A stretch of 32,015 bases of DNA from Chlorobiota bacterium (lineage in GTDB: Bacteria > Bacteroidota > Bacteroidia > Bacteroidales > B39-G9): positions 1 through 32,015 of the forward strand of contig JAADFW010000045.1 in NCBI GenBank assembly GCA_013152655.1. The letters run 5' to 3'. Below are positions 1 to 9,256 of the stretch, piece by piece. The stretch's first letter is position 1. Every line of letters starts with the position of its first letter. A program made the translations under genes and the position numbers. The notes beneath the pieces were generated by a model, which did not search any database, was not told the origin of the DNA, and worked only from the letters and a program-made list of their open reading frames with translations.

Positions 1-49
1 GTGGGTTTAATCACTAATTTTTTTAAAATATTACTTAAAATTACAAAAA

Positions 50-85
50 ATAAGGGATAAAGCTATTATAAACAATATCCCTTAT
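50..85 (-). terminator. Intrinsic terminator of the 62-residue lipoprotein gene
   Basis: A 10-bp perfect stem (50-59 with 76-85) encloses a 16-nt loop. Read on the minus strand, the hairpin is followed directly by a T-rich run (positions 49 down to about 37), which is what a Rho-independent terminator needs. On the plus strand no T-run follows, so it most likely serves the minus-strand gene ending at 255. Confidence 0.55.
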
Positions 86-254
86 AACAATCGAAAATCC
101 AATTATTAATTAAACCATACTTTTTTTAATAGATTGTACTAAAGTTTCATCCGTTTATTTTTTTATTATTAATTAAAGGCCGGATGGAACCACATGAAAA
201 AAATAATCATTGTAGTGTATGTTAATAATTATTTTTATCATGCTTGTTTCATAA

Positions 255-443
255 TCAAGGGTCTAAAATTGGTTTCTCTTTAATTTCACCACCCGATGTG
301 CTGTCTGTAGCGGGTGTAACTGTTCCGTCCTTTAAATGGTTAAACTCACTTATGTCTTTTTTAATAAATGGCCTTACATCACTTATGTTATTCTCACAAG
401 AGAATAAAGCCATTGCAAATAATAGAAAGAATAATTTTTTCAT
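255..443 (-). CDS. Small predicted lipoprotein, unknown function
   Basis: The protein has 62 residues and begins with a textbook SPII signal: MKKLFFLLFAMALFSC, with the lipid-bearing Cys at residue 16 followed by Glu. The mature part is only about 46 residues, polar and without recognisable domain. The open frame runs on upstream to 590, but the ATG at 441-443 was chosen because it places the basic residues and hydrophobic stretch at the N-terminus as a lipoprotein needs. It is divergent from murF-alr and is followed by a hairpin terminator at 50-85. Being short, it could be a peptide released or displayed at the envelope, but nothing in the sequence shows a role. The lipobox is clear; function is unknown. 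Confidence 0.6.
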   Translation of the reverse strand: MKKLFFLLFAMALFSCENNISDVRPFIKKDISEFNHLKDGTVTPATDSTSGGEIKEKPILDP

Positions 444-726
444 AACAATAGTTTTATTAATAGTACCTACTCTATATGCTTTTCGGTTTCCGCATCTCTC
501 TATATATAATGTTTCCTTTTTTAGTAAAATCTTACCCTGTTTTTGCAACATTTTGACGAATGTTTTTTTAATAGCCTCATAATGAAGCATTTACTGTTTT
601 TCAGAATTATCCATTAGAAAAATCGTATTTTATTCATAAATTTCTTCGGTATTTTAGCGTATTTTGTACTTTATACAGAGATTTATTTATTCTTTAAAAC
701 TCTATGAATCAACAAATAAAGCAAGA

Positions 727-3192
727 ATGGCTGTTTATTGTTTAAAACAAATTGCTGAAAAAACAGAAGGAAAATTAGTCGGGCTTCCTGAGGTTGAAAT
801 AAAAAACATACTTCTTGACAGCAGGAGTATATATTCATTTAAAAATACCCTGTTTTTTGCTATCACAGGAAAAAATCATAATGGACACCAATATATTCCT
901 GAATTATTAAATAAGGGAATAAACTGTTTTGTAATTGAAAAAAATGAGTTCAATAATTATAAAAAAATAAAGAATGCAAATTTTATTCTTGTTCAAAACA
1001 CATTGAGTGCGTTTCAAAAATTTGTTGCTTTTCATCGTAAGAATTTCGAAATTCCAATCATAGGAATTACCGGAAGTAATGGTAAGACTATGGTTAAAGA
1101 ATGGTTGTTTCGTGCCTTGCAAGAACAATTTGTAATTACCCGCTCACCTAAAAGCTATAATTCACAAATAGGAGTGCCGCTATCGGTTTGGCAATTAAAC
1201 AACAAAACCGAATTAGGCATTTTTGAAGCCGGCATTTCCGAACCGGGCGAAATGATTAAACTAAACCGTATTATTCAACCCACCGTCGGATTAATTACAA
1301 ATATTGGCCCGCCACACCAGGAAAATTTTGAATCATTTGAACAAAAAGCCAGAGAAAAGCTTAAACTTTTTGAAAATTGTAAAACACTAATTTATTGTAC
1401 TGACCAACTAATTATTCATAAACTGGCAACAGAAAAAAACGGACTTGATATAAAAAATACATTTACCTGGTCAAGAAAAAAACCTGCTGACTTACGAATT
1501 CAAAAAATTAAAAAGCAGGCAGACAGAACATTAATTTCAGGCGAATTTGCTCGTAATAATTATGAAATAAATTTACCTTATACCGATAATGCTTCCATTG
1601 AGAATGCAATTCATGTTTGGTGTGTAATGCTATATTTTAAAATTCATCCGAACATAATTGCACAAAAACTAAACACACTTCCACCCGTTGCAATGCGTAT
1701 GGAATTACTAAACGGCAATGATAATTGTTCATTAATAAACGATATTTACAATTCAGATTTTGATTCGTTAAAAATTGCAATTGACTTTTTAGAACAACAA
1801 AACCAGTACAAAAAAAAATCTATTATTTTATCAGATATTTTTCAATCGGGAATGTCTTCCGGCGAGCTGTATGCGAAAATTGCACGGTTAATTAATTCGA
1901 AAAATATCCACCGCTTTGTAGGTATTGGAAATAAGTTAACAAATTTTAAAAGCAATTTTACCGGAAATATCTCATTTTATAAAAACACCACAGATTTTAT
2001 TAATGAAATTGAACATTTAAAATTCAGTAACGAAGCAATTTTGTTAAAAGGTTCCCGTACCTTTCAATTTGAACAAATTACTGAAAAGCTTCAGGAAAAA
2101 ACGCATTCAACCCGGTTAGAAATTAATCTTGATTCTCTAATTCATAATTTGAATTTTTTTAGAGCTAAACTCTATCCTGCCACTAAAATAATGGTAATGG
2201 TAAAAGCTTTTTCATACGGAAGCGGCTCTTTCGAAATTGCTAATATTTTACAATATCATAACGTTGACTACCTCGGTGTTGCCTTTGTTGATGAAGGAAT
2301 ATCGCTACGAAAAAACGGAATTACTTTGCCAATTTTAGTTTTAAATCCTGAAATTAAAAGTTTTAGCCAACTTGTTGATTATGAATTAGAACCGGAAATA
2401 TTCAGTTTCAAAGCCTTACAAAATTTTCAGAATATAGCTTCCAAAAGAAAAATAAGGCAATATCCAATTCATATAAAATTAGATACGGGAATGCACCGGC
2501 TTGGATTTATGGAAAATGAAATTGATAAACTAATACAAGTTATAAAATCGCCTGATTTAAAAGTAAAATCTATTTTCTCGCATCTTGTAGCAAGCGAAGA
2601 ACAGATACATGATAGTTTTTCTCAAAAACAGTTTGCTCTTTTTAAAAGCATGTCCGATAAAATTATTAATTCGCTAAACTATAAGGTTGACAGGCACATT
2701 TTAAACTCGTCAGGCATTGAACGTTTTCCTGAAATGCAAATGGAAATGGTGCGTTTGGGTATAGGGCTTTATGGCATTAGCCCTAATAATCAGGCATTAT
2801 TGCAAAACATAAGTACTTTTAAAACCAATATTTCGCAAATTAAAACCATACCAAAAAATGACACAATAGGCTACAACCGTAAAGGAAAAGTTACTGTTAA
2901 CTCTAAAATTGGAATAATTCCTATTGGCTATGCCGATGGCTTAAGCCGCTTAGCCGGTAACGGAAACTGGCAGGTAATTGTCAATAATAAACGGGCATCT
3001 ACCGTAGGGAATATTTGTATGGATATGTGTATGATTAACCTAACCGGAGTTGAAGCAAATGAAGGAGATGAAGTTATCATTTTTGGAAATAACAATACAA
3101 TTATTGAACTGGCCGATAAAATTAAAACCATTCCGTATGAAATTCTTACCGGTATTTCGCAAAGGGTAAAAAGAATTTATTATAAAGATTAG
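727..3192 (+). CDS. Bifunctional MurF-alanine racemase
   Basis: This cytoplasmic protein of 821 residues joins two steps of peptidoglycan synthesis. The first half (about 1-455) is MurF, which adds D-Ala-D-Ala to UDP-MurNAc-tripeptide; its ATP-binding loop TGSNGKT is at 115-121. The second half (about 459-821) is a PLP-dependent alanine racemase, which makes the D-Ala: Lys493 in MVKAFSYGSG should carry PLP, and Tyr716 in IGYNRKG is the usual second catalytic base. ICMDMCMINL and GLYGISP are further family motifs. The frame is open from a TTG at 664, but the ATG at 727 starts directly with a normal MurF N-terminus (MAVYCLKQIAEKTEG), so it is preferred. This fusion is a known Bacteroidota arrangement. 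The gene converges on the minus-strand gene ending at 3389. Confidence 0.93.
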   Translation: MAVYCLKQIAEKTEGKLVGLPEVEIKNILLDSRSIYSFKNTLFFAITGKNHNGHQYIPELLNKGINCFVIEKNEFNNYKKIKNANFILVQNTLSAFQKFVAFHRKNFEIPIIGITGSNGKTMVKEWLFRALQEQFVITRSPKSYNSQIGVPLSVWQLNNKTELGIFEAGISEPGEMIKLNRIIQPTVGLITNIGPPHQENFESFEQKAREKLKLFENCKTLIYCTDQLIIHKLATEKNGLDIKNTFTWSRKKPADLRIQKIKKQADRTLISGEFARNNYEINLPYTDNASIENAIHVWCVMLYFKIHPNIIAQKLNTLPPVAMRMELLNGNDNCSLINDIYNSDFDSLKIAIDFLEQQNQYKKKSIILSDIFQSGMSSGELYAKIARLINSKNIHRFVGIGNKLTNFKSNFTGNISFYKNTTDFINEIEHLKFSNEAILLKGSRTFQFEQITEKLQEKTHSTRLEINLDSLIHNLNFFRAKLYPATKIMVMVKAFSYGSGSFEIANILQYHNVDYLGVAFVDEGISLRKNGITLPILVLNPEIKSFSQLVDYELEPEIFSFKALQNFQNIASKRKIRQYPIHIKLDTGMHRLGFMENEIDKLIQVIKSPDLKVKSIFSHLVASEEQIHDSFSQKQFALFKSMSDKIINSLNYKVDRHILNSSGIERFPEMQMEMVRLGIGLYGISPNNQALLQNISTFKTNISQIKTIPKNDTIGYNRKGKVTVNSKIGIIPIGYADGLSRLAGNGNWQVIVNNKRASTVGNICMDMCMINLTGVEANEGDEVIIFGNNNTIIELADKIKTIPYEILTGISQRVKRIYYKD

Positions 3193-3286
3193 TAGTAAAA
3201 CTAAACTTATACTCAAGTCTATACCTGCTTTTTAACTTATAACAACAAAGAACCGGAATGTAAAAAAGCTGAAACCATTTAATTAA

Positions 3287-3320
3287 TTAACCCGGGAAAT
3301 GCATGCATTTCCCGGGTTAA
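3287..3320. terminator. Perfect 34-bp palindrome between convergent genes, probable bidirectional terminator
   Basis: The 34 bases are an exact inverted repeat centred between 3303 and 3304, with a GC-rich segment (cccggg) in each arm and no spacer. It lies 95 bp after murF-alr and 69 bp after the end of the opposing gene, where a shared terminator would be expected. Neither side has a long T-run, so termination is inferred from position and stem strength. It could also extrude as a cruciform or be bound by a dimeric protein. Confidence 0.5.
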
Positions 3321-3388
3321 CATACAAACTTTCCATTAACCTTAAACTTTATTCTTACTAAAAAAATCTTTTCACTCTTTCTACTCTT

Positions 3389-4381
3389 CTACTTCAAATT
3401 TCCAGCTAAATTGCTAACTAACCTTAACAGTTCGGTTTTTTCTTTATACAATGCCGCCTTCTTAGCATCATCAAGTTCTTCTTCCGAGTTAATAAAATTG
3501 CCAATAGTAGTTCCTGTAGTTGCCATTTTAGCCGATTGCTTGAAAAAATCCTTCGGAGTAGCCGCATTCATAATTTTTTCTTCGGCGTTTCCTGCGTAAG
3601 TTTTAGTATTAATGAGTTTTTCTCCTTCAATTTCTTTTATTGTACCATCATTTTGAACAATTTTACGCTTAATGCCATTTAATGAATAAAATACCAAAAC
3701 CGTAGTTTTACCCTTACAAACATCAGCCAAAGTTGTTTCTGTGCCTTCAGCAGTTTTAATTTTTAAATCAGGAATATTCCAACCTTTAATACCCTCTTGC
3801 GATTTGTCAATTTTATCTTTAAAAGGTGCTAATTCTCCAATAGGCGTTGATTTTAAATATTCCTGTTTTTTTGCAACTTTAGCTACTTTCCCTTTTCTTA
3901 AATTTTTCACTGCACTTTTAAGTTCATTATAAACTTTATCGTAAGCATCCGGGTAATTTGAGTTTGTTTTTACATAACTGCCGGCGTTATCAAGTTGATA
4001 ATAAATTACACCATTGGGGTCAACTACATAAATACATCCGTTTTCATAAGGGAATAATTTATTTTTTTCTGCAACTGCATTTGCTCCAAATCCCATTTTT
4101 TCAGGTACTTCACCATAATAGCCCTTTAAAAACTTTGGATTTTTCATCATTTTTACTCGTTCATAATAAGAATAAACATTGCCATCGGCAACATAATAAT
4201 TAAAAGCCGGAAACTCTGTTTTGTCAATAACAGTTGCCATATCAGGATTACCAAAATGAATGGCAATATATTGTACTTCTTGTGGATTGCCTGTGCCGGC
4301 ATACACCTGATTGTAATTAATACATAACAATAGTGTAACAACTATAAAAGTTAAACCGGAAATAAAATGCTTGATTTTCAT
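3389..4381 (-). CDS. Exported protein with a degenerate thioredoxin-like domain
   Basis: The protein has 330 residues. Residues 1-29 form a signal peptide ending near VYA, so it is exported, with no lipobox. Around residues 203-235 the pattern IPDLKIKTAEG...TTLADVCKGKTTVLVFYS resembles the start of the redoxin/TlpA fold, in which a strand is followed by the active site. Where family enzymes carry a Cys-x-x-Cys this protein reads FYSLNGIKRK, with no cysteine, so it is unlikely to be an active oxidoreductase. Residues 150-180 are rich in Lys and Ala. The region before the domain (30-150) is not recognised. The gene is divergent from the amidase gene with 264 bp between them. The fold assignment is tentative; export is secure. 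Confidence 0.55.
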   Translation of the reverse strand: MKIKHFISGLTFIVVTLLLCINYNQVYAGTGNPQEVQYIAIHFGNPDMATVIDKTEFPAFNYYVADGNVYSYYERVKMMKNPKFLKGYYGEVPEKMGFGANAVAEKNKLFPYENGCIYVVDPNGVIYYQLDNAGSYVKTNSNYPDAYDKVYNELKSAVKNLRKGKVAKVAKKQEYLKSTPIGELAPFKDKIDKSQEGIKGWNIPDLKIKTAEGTETTLADVCKGKTTVLVFYSLNGIKRKIVQNDGTIKEIEGEKLINTKTYAGNAEEKIMNAATPKDFFKQSAKMATTGTTIGNFINSEEELDDAKKAALYKEKTELLRLVSNLAGNLK

Positions 4382-4645
4382 AATTTTAATATTTTAGTTT
4401 AAATTCGAAAACTAAAGTAAATAGTTTGACAGGTATATTATTTGTATTTTATTATTTGACTACTTACATTTATTATTTGTTGTATTTGAACTTTTATTTG
4501 TTTTAATATGTATTAAAATATATTCCTGAAATTTTCAATATAAAATTCTTTACACTCATTAAATAACAAACCTGTATGCACACTCAAGCATTAAAATTCA
4601 TACTCAAACTCACTATCAATTTTTTAACTTTCAAATTTTCAGCTC

Positions 4646-6310
4646 ATGAAAAAATATTCAACATTTAGTATCTCACTTATTATAATTGCTTTTATTCTGG
4701 TAAGCGTCTCATTTATAAAAGAAAGTAAACTTACCCGCAATATAATTCTTTCAGCAGAAAAAGTAATTGGCCTCAATTTTTCAACTTCTGAAATTGATTC
4801 GTTGCTTGATGGCGTTCAAAACCTTACACAGGATTATGAAAAAATAAGAAATTACAAACTGGATAATTCCGTACCCCCGGCTTTCAACTTTAATCCGGTT
4901 CCTCCTGATTATAAATTTGAAAAAGAACAGAAAACGATTGATTTTGGATTTCCAAAAAAAGTTAAAATGCCCAAGAACAAGGAAGAATTAGCTTTTTACA
5001 GTATTTCCGATTTATCAGTACTTATAAAAACCAAACAAATTACTTCAGAAGAGTTAACCCGGATATATCTTAACCGGATAAAAAAATATAACAGTCAATT
5101 GCTTTGTTTTATTACCGTTACAGAAGATTTAGCCATTGCACAAGCAAAACAAGCCGATAAAGAAATAGCAGAAGGAAAATACCGTGGCCCGTTGCATGGT
5201 ATTCCTTTTGGAGTAAAAGATTTGTTGGCAGTAAAAGGCTACAAGACTACCTGGGGTTCAAATGCACATAAAGAACAGCAAATTAATCAAACAGCAACTG
5301 TAGTAAAAAAGCTGGAAGAAGCAGGAGCTGTTTTGTTGGGCAAATTAAGCCTTGGTGCCTTAGCCTGGGGCGATGTTTGGTTTGGTGGCAAAACACTCAA
5401 TCCGTGGAATTTAAGTGAAGGTTCAAGTGGTTCGTCTGCCGGGCCTGCATCTGCAACTTCTGCCGGATTAGTTGCATTTTCAATTGGCTCTGAAACGTGG
5501 GGTTCTATTGTTTCTCCTTCTACCAGATGTGGAGCTACCGGGCTTAGGCCAACTTACGGGCGTGTAAGTCGTACCGGAGCCATGGCTTTAAGCTGGAGCA
5601 TGGACAAAATAGGGCCTATTTGCAGAAATGCCAACGACTGTGCTTTGGTTTTTGAAACCATTCGTGGCACCGATAATATTGACCGTACTTTACTTAATGT
5701 TCCATTTAATTACAATGCCAGAGAAGATATTTCAAAATTAAAAATAGGATATCTGAAGAATTTTTTCGGAGAAAAAGGTGCTGACACATTAGCTGAACAG
5801 GCAACACTTGATGTATTTCGTAAATTAGGATTTGAACTAATTCCTGCTGAATTACCTTCTGATATTCCCGTAAATTCGCTGGCGTTAATTTTAAATGCAG
5901 AAGCTGCAGCAGCTTTTGACCAGCTTACAATTACCAATAAGGATGATGTACTGGTAAGACAAATAAAAAATGCATGGCCAAATGTTTTTCGTGAAGCCCG
6001 GTTTATTCCGGCTGTTGAATATATTAATGCAAACAGAATCCGGTATCGCTTAATAGAAGAAATGGATAGTATAATGAAGAATTTTAATGCAATTATCTGT
6101 CCCAGTTTTGGAGGGAATCAGTTGCTTATGACTAATCTTTCAGGACATCCGGCAGTGGTTTTTCCTAATGGGTTTAAAAAGAACGGCTCACCTGTGAGCA
6201 TTACAATAATTGGAAATTTATACGATGAAGCAACCATTTTAAGGGTTGCAAAAGCTTTTCAGGATGCAACTGACTTTGAAGATAAACACCCTGCAAAATT
6301 CGGTGGATAA
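4646..6310 (+). CDS. Membrane-anchored or exported amidase-signature hydrolase
   Basis: The 554-residue protein belongs to the amidase signature family, which hydrolyses amide bonds through a Ser-cisSer-Lys triad. Lys191 (HGIPFGVKDL), cis-Ser263 in GSSGSSAG and nucleophile Ser287 in GSETWGSIVSPS fit the triad. The signature usually reads GTDTGGS; here Glu283 and Trp285 replace Asp and Gly. Residues 7-24 are a hydrophobic stretch that acts as signal anchor or uncleaved signal peptide, followed by about 95 extra residues before the catalytic domain. The sequence is close to GatA in its core, but the exported N-terminus and lack of a GatB or GatC neighbour argue against tRNA amidation. A periplasmic role on peptides or cell-wall amides is possible. 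The substrate is unknown. Confidence 0.8.
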   Translation: MKKYSTFSISLIIIAFILVSVSFIKESKLTRNIILSAEKVIGLNFSTSEIDSLLDGVQNLTQDYEKIRNYKLDNSVPPAFNFNPVPPDYKFEKEQKTIDFGFPKKVKMPKNKEELAFYSISDLSVLIKTKQITSEELTRIYLNRIKKYNSQLLCFITVTEDLAIAQAKQADKEIAEGKYRGPLHGIPFGVKDLLAVKGYKTTWGSNAHKEQQINQTATVVKKLEEAGAVLLGKLSLGALAWGDVWFGGKTLNPWNLSEGSSGSSAGPASATSAGLVAFSIGSETWGSIVSPSTRCGATGLRPTYGRVSRTGAMALSWSMDKIGPICRNANDCALVFETIRGTDNIDRTLLNVPFNYNAREDISKLKIGYLKNFFGEKGADTLAEQATLDVFRKLGFELIPAELPSDIPVNSLALILNAEAAAAFDQLTITNKDDVLVRQIKNAWPNVFREARFIPAVEYINANRIRYRLIEEMDSIMKNFNAIICPSFGGNQLLMTNLSGHPAVVFPNGFKKNGSPVSITIIGNLYDEATILRVAKAFQDATDFEDKHPAKFGG

Positions 6311-6382
6311 AAAACATTATATCAACATTTCATACCCGTTGCCGAACATAAAAAATAATGCCGTTTTATTACTTTAAATTGC

Positions 6383-6390
6383 TAATTTTG
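6383..6390 (+). promoter_or_regulatory. Probable -7 box of the cysS promoter
   Basis: The octamer TAATTTTG matches the Bacteroidota -7 consensus TAnnTTTG exactly and ends 25 bp before the cysS start codon, giving a leader of about 20 nt. No clear TTTG stands 19-21 bp upstream, so only half of the promoter is supported. Confidence 0.45.
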
Positions 6391-6415
6391 TCCCCTGAAA
6401 AAACAGAACAAGTCT

Positions 6416-7888
6416 ATGGAAAACAAATTGGTTATATACAATACATTAAGTCGTAAAAAAGAACTTTTTATTCCAATTAATCCACCTAATGTCGGATTAT
6501 ATGTTTGTGGCCCGACAGTATATGGTGAAACACATTTGGGGCATGCTCGCCCTGCTATTACTTTTGACTTACTTTTTCGCTATTTAAGTCATTTAGGTTA
6601 CAAAATTCGCTATGTAAGAAATATTACAGATGTCGGACATCTTGAAAATGATGCTGATGCCGGAGAAGACAAAATTGCTAAAAAAGCACGTTTAGAAGAA
6701 TTGGAGCCTATGGAAATAGTTCAGTACTACACTAATATGTACCATGATAACATGAAAAAACTGAATGTGCTTTCTCCAAGTATTGAACCTCATGCTTCTG
6801 CTCATATTATGGAACAGCAACAAATGGTTGAATCTATTTTCCGTAAAGGTTATGCTTATGAAAGTAATGGCTCGGTTTATTTTGATGTTGAAAAATATAA
6901 CAAAACAAACAATTACGGTAAATTATCAGGAAGAAATATTGAAGATTTGTTAAGTACCACACGCGAACTGGAAGGACAAGAGGAGAAAAAAAATCCTTTT
7001 GATTTTGCTTTATGGAAAAAGGCCAATCCTGAACATATTATGCGATGGCCTTCAAAATGGTCTGACGGGTTTCCCGGCTGGCATCTGGAATGCTCGGTTA
7101 TGAGTACTAAATATCTTGGCGAAGAATTTGATATTCACGGTGGTGGCATGGACCTTTTATTTCCACATCACGAATGTGAAATAGCACAAACAAAGATTGC
7201 CAATGGTAAAGAATCGGTTAAATATTGGATGCACAATAATATGATTACCATTAATGGGAAAAAAATGGGTAAATCGTTAGGAAATGCTATTTCATTAAAC
7301 CAGTTTTTTACAGGGGAACATAAATTGTTAGAAAAGCCTTATGCCCCCTTAACCATCAGATTTTTTATATTACAAGCACATTACAGAAGTACGGTGGATT
7401 TTTCAAACGAAGCTTTGCAGGCAGCAGAAAAGGGCTTACAAAGGCTTTGGACTGCCTTTGACTCTTTGTCGAAAATAAAAGCAGGCAATCAGTCTTCAGT
7501 TAGTATAAGTAAGCTTGAAAATAAATGTTATGAAGCTTTGAATGATGATTTGAACAGCCCGGTTTTAATTGCTCACCTTTTTGACGGTGTCAAAATCATT
7601 AATTCCTTACTTAGTGGGAAAGAGCAAATTAACAAAGATGATTTAAATAAACTGAAAAGTATTTATAAAACATTTGTTATTGATGTTCTTGGATTTGAAA
7701 AATCTGAAATCAGTCAAACAGACAATAAAGTTTACCATAAGGTTGTTGATTTATTGCTTGATTTAAGAATGGAAGCAAAAGCAAAAAAAGACTTTCAAAT
7801 GGCTGATAATATAAGAAATAAGCTATTAGAACTTGGGTTTGAGATAAAAGATAAAAAGGATGGTTATGAATGGGAATTATCGGATTAA
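6416..7888 (+). CDS. cysS: Cysteinyl-tRNA synthetase
   Basis: This class I aminoacyl-tRNA synthetase charges tRNA-Cys in the cytoplasm. It has 490 residues, close to the usual length. The HIGH-type motif HLGH is at 40-43 directly after the zinc-binding Cys31 (YVCGPTVYG). Further zinc ligands lie in LECSVMS and in the [12 protein letters not shown] segment. The KMSKS-type loop KMGKS is at 283-287. The C-terminal part (about 355-490) has the DALR-type helical domain and a KARDFEVAD-like stretch ([16 protein letters not shown]). It starts 105 bp after the amidase gene and has its own likely promoter box at 6383. All family motifs are intact. Confidence 0.96.
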   Translation: MENKLVIYNTLSRKKELFIPINPPNVGLYVCGPTVYGETHLGHARPAITFDLLFRYLSHLGYKIRYVRNITDVGHLENDADAGEDKIAKKARLEELEPMEIVQYYTNMYHDNMKKLNVLSPSIEPHASAHIMEQQQMVESIFRKGYAYESNGSVYFDVEKYNKTNNYGKLSGRNIEDLLSTTRELEGQEEKKNPFDFALWKKANPEHIMRWPSKWSDGFPGWHLECSVMSTKYLGEEFDIHGGGMDLLFPHHECEIAQTKIANGKESVKYWMHNNMITINGKKMGKSLGNAISLNQFFTGEHKLLEKPYAPLTIRFFILQAHYRSTVDFSNEALQAAEKGLQRLWTAFDSLSKIKAGNQSSVSISKLENKCYEALNDDLNSPVLIAHLFDGVKIINSLLSGKEQINKDDLNKLKSIYKTFVIDVLGFEKSEISQTDNKVYHKVVDLLLDLRMEAKAKKDFQMADNIRNKLLELGFEIKDKKDGYEWELSD

Positions 7889-8055
7889 TATTTTGATAAT
7901 TTGAAACTAACTATATCTGATAAAATTAGTAATTCTATAGCTAAGTAATAAAATTTATAGCATTAATACTATACTTTATTGTGATAAATTTTAGTTCATA
8001 CAAACATAAAAAAACAAATAAAACAATCCTCCACAATATCTATAAATAATTAATA

Positions 8056-9045
8056 ATGAAAAATTTAGCTTATATTTTTGTTTCACTTGTACTATTATTT
8101 TCTTGTAAACCCACTACCAACAAAAAAGAAACAAAATATATTAAACCGGCACCAAGAATTACAGTTCCACAATTGAATCCTGATTCTGCCTATAATTTTG
8201 TAAAACAACAAGTAGATTTTGGGCCGAGAGTACCCAATACAAGAGCTCATGAAAAATGTGCTGACTATTTAGTAAAAAAATTAAAGTCATATAACGCCGA
8301 AGTTATTGTACAAAAAGCAACAGTTAAATCCTTTGATAATAAATCGTTAAACATTAAAAATATAATAGGGCAATATAACCCTGCAAATAAAAACCGAATT
8401 ATATTAACTTCTCATTGGGATTCCCGTCCTTTTTCTGACCATTCTGAACATCCTGAACTTAGAGACAACCCAATATTAGGTGCTAATGATGGTGCTAGTG
8501 GTGTAGGTATTTTATTGGAAATAGCCAGGCTATTCAAGCAAAATCCTCCAACAATTGGTGTTGATATTATTTTTTTCGATGCTGAAGATTATGGGTCACC
8601 CGATCATAAAGATTTGCCTTATAAACCAGATGCCTGGTGTTTGGGTTCTCAATATTGGTCAAAAAACAAACATCGTAAAAATTATTCTGCAAAATATGGT
8701 ATTCTTTTGGATATGGTAGGAGCACCAAATGCTATTTTTACCCGCGAAGGATTTTCAATGAATTATGCTCCCTGGTTAGTAGATAAAGTATGGGGAGCAG
8801 GTACTAAACTCGGTTATTCAAATTTCTTCGACTATACTCAAACCGGATCAATTACCGACGATCATTATTATCTTAATACCATTGCTCAAATACCTAGTAT
8901 TGATATTATACAATACGACCCGACAACAGAAACTCATTTTGGTGCATACTGGCATACTGAAAACGACAACATGAGTAATATTGATAAATATACTTTAAAA
9001 GCAGTTGGCCAAACCCTGCTATATATTGTATATAACGAAAAGTAA
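8056..9045 (+). CDS. Glutaminyl-peptide cyclotransferase-like M28 lipoprotein
   Basis: The protein has 329 residues and an SPII signal with lipid Cys17 (LVLLFSC). The body is an M28-fold zinc enzyme: Asp145 in GANDGASG, Glu177-Asp178 in FFDAEDYG and His300 in YWHTENDN are placed as the single-zinc site and acid/base of glutaminyl cyclases, and SHWDSRPFSDH (119-129) is typical of bacterial members. Such enzymes turn N-terminal Gln of exported proteins into pyroglutamate; in Bacteroidota this protects proteins whose signal peptides are cut before Gln. In this window the C69 dipeptidase has a predicted Gln N-terminus (INA|QDK) and the SusA-like enzyme a likely one (IFG|QKI), so plausible substrates are present. 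A metallo-aminopeptidase is the alternative. Confidence 0.82.
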   Translation: MKNLAYIFVSLVLLFSCKPTTNKKETKYIKPAPRITVPQLNPDSAYNFVKQQVDFGPRVPNTRAHEKCADYLVKKLKSYNAEVIVQKATVKSFDNKSLNIKNIIGQYNPANKNRIILTSHWDSRPFSDHSEHPELRDNPILGANDGASGVGILLEIARLFKQNPPTIGVDIIFFDAEDYGSPDHKDLPYKPDAWCLGSQYWSKNKHRKNYSAKYGILLDMVGAPNAIFTREGFSMNYAPWLVDKVWGAGTKLGYSNFFDYTQTGSITDDHYYLNTIAQIPSIDIIQYDPTTETHFGAYWHTENDNMSNIDKYTLKAVGQTLLYIVYNEK

Positions 9046-9203
9046 GAAATATTCACTAATTCTCTACGCACGCTATATCTACTTTCGAAAGTTATTTATG
9101 TGCCAAAATAATTAAAAATCAAAAAGGCTTTACAAAACCGAAGGCTTTTCCGAATTGAAAGCCTGAAAGCATAGGGAAAATATAGAATTTACGCTTAATA
9201 AAA

Positions 9204-9233
9204 AAAACTGCCCGAAATATTCCGGGCAGTTTT
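9204..9233. terminator. Bidirectional intrinsic terminator
   Basis: A 7-bp GC-rich stem (9208-9214 with 9223-9229) is extended by four A-T pairs to 9204-9233, around an 8-nt loop. On the minus strand it ends in seven T residues, a clear terminator for the large secreted-protein gene that ends 24 bp away at 9257. On the plus strand it gives a short TTTT tail and may also stop transcription from the cyclase gene. Confidence 0.8.
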
Positions 9234-9256
9234 CCAATTAATCAACTTAAATATAC

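Noticed and set aside
1-60. Possible 3' end of a plus-strand gene truncated by the window edge
   Set aside because: The frame from 1 is open to a TAA at 58-60, but 19 codons of AT-rich sequence are not enough to call a gene, and the following hairpin favours a minus-strand terminator.
144-190. Inverted repeat of 10 bp with a 27-nt loop
   Set aside because: One pair is G-U, the loop is long and AT-rich, and there is no T-run; not strong enough to list as a terminator or regulatory RNA.
244-582. 112-codon plus-strand frame
   Set aside because: It is antisense to the small lipoprotein gene, which has a clear lipobox; the plus frame has no signal or domain.
664-726. Longer murF-alr start at a TTG codon
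   Set aside because: The added 21 residues are not part of the MurF fold; the ATG at 727 begins at the expected N-terminus.
9142-9164. Hairpin after the glutaminyl-cyclase-like gene
   Set aside because: It has a 7-bp stem but no T-run on the plus strand, and the stronger hairpin at 9204-9233 explains termination.
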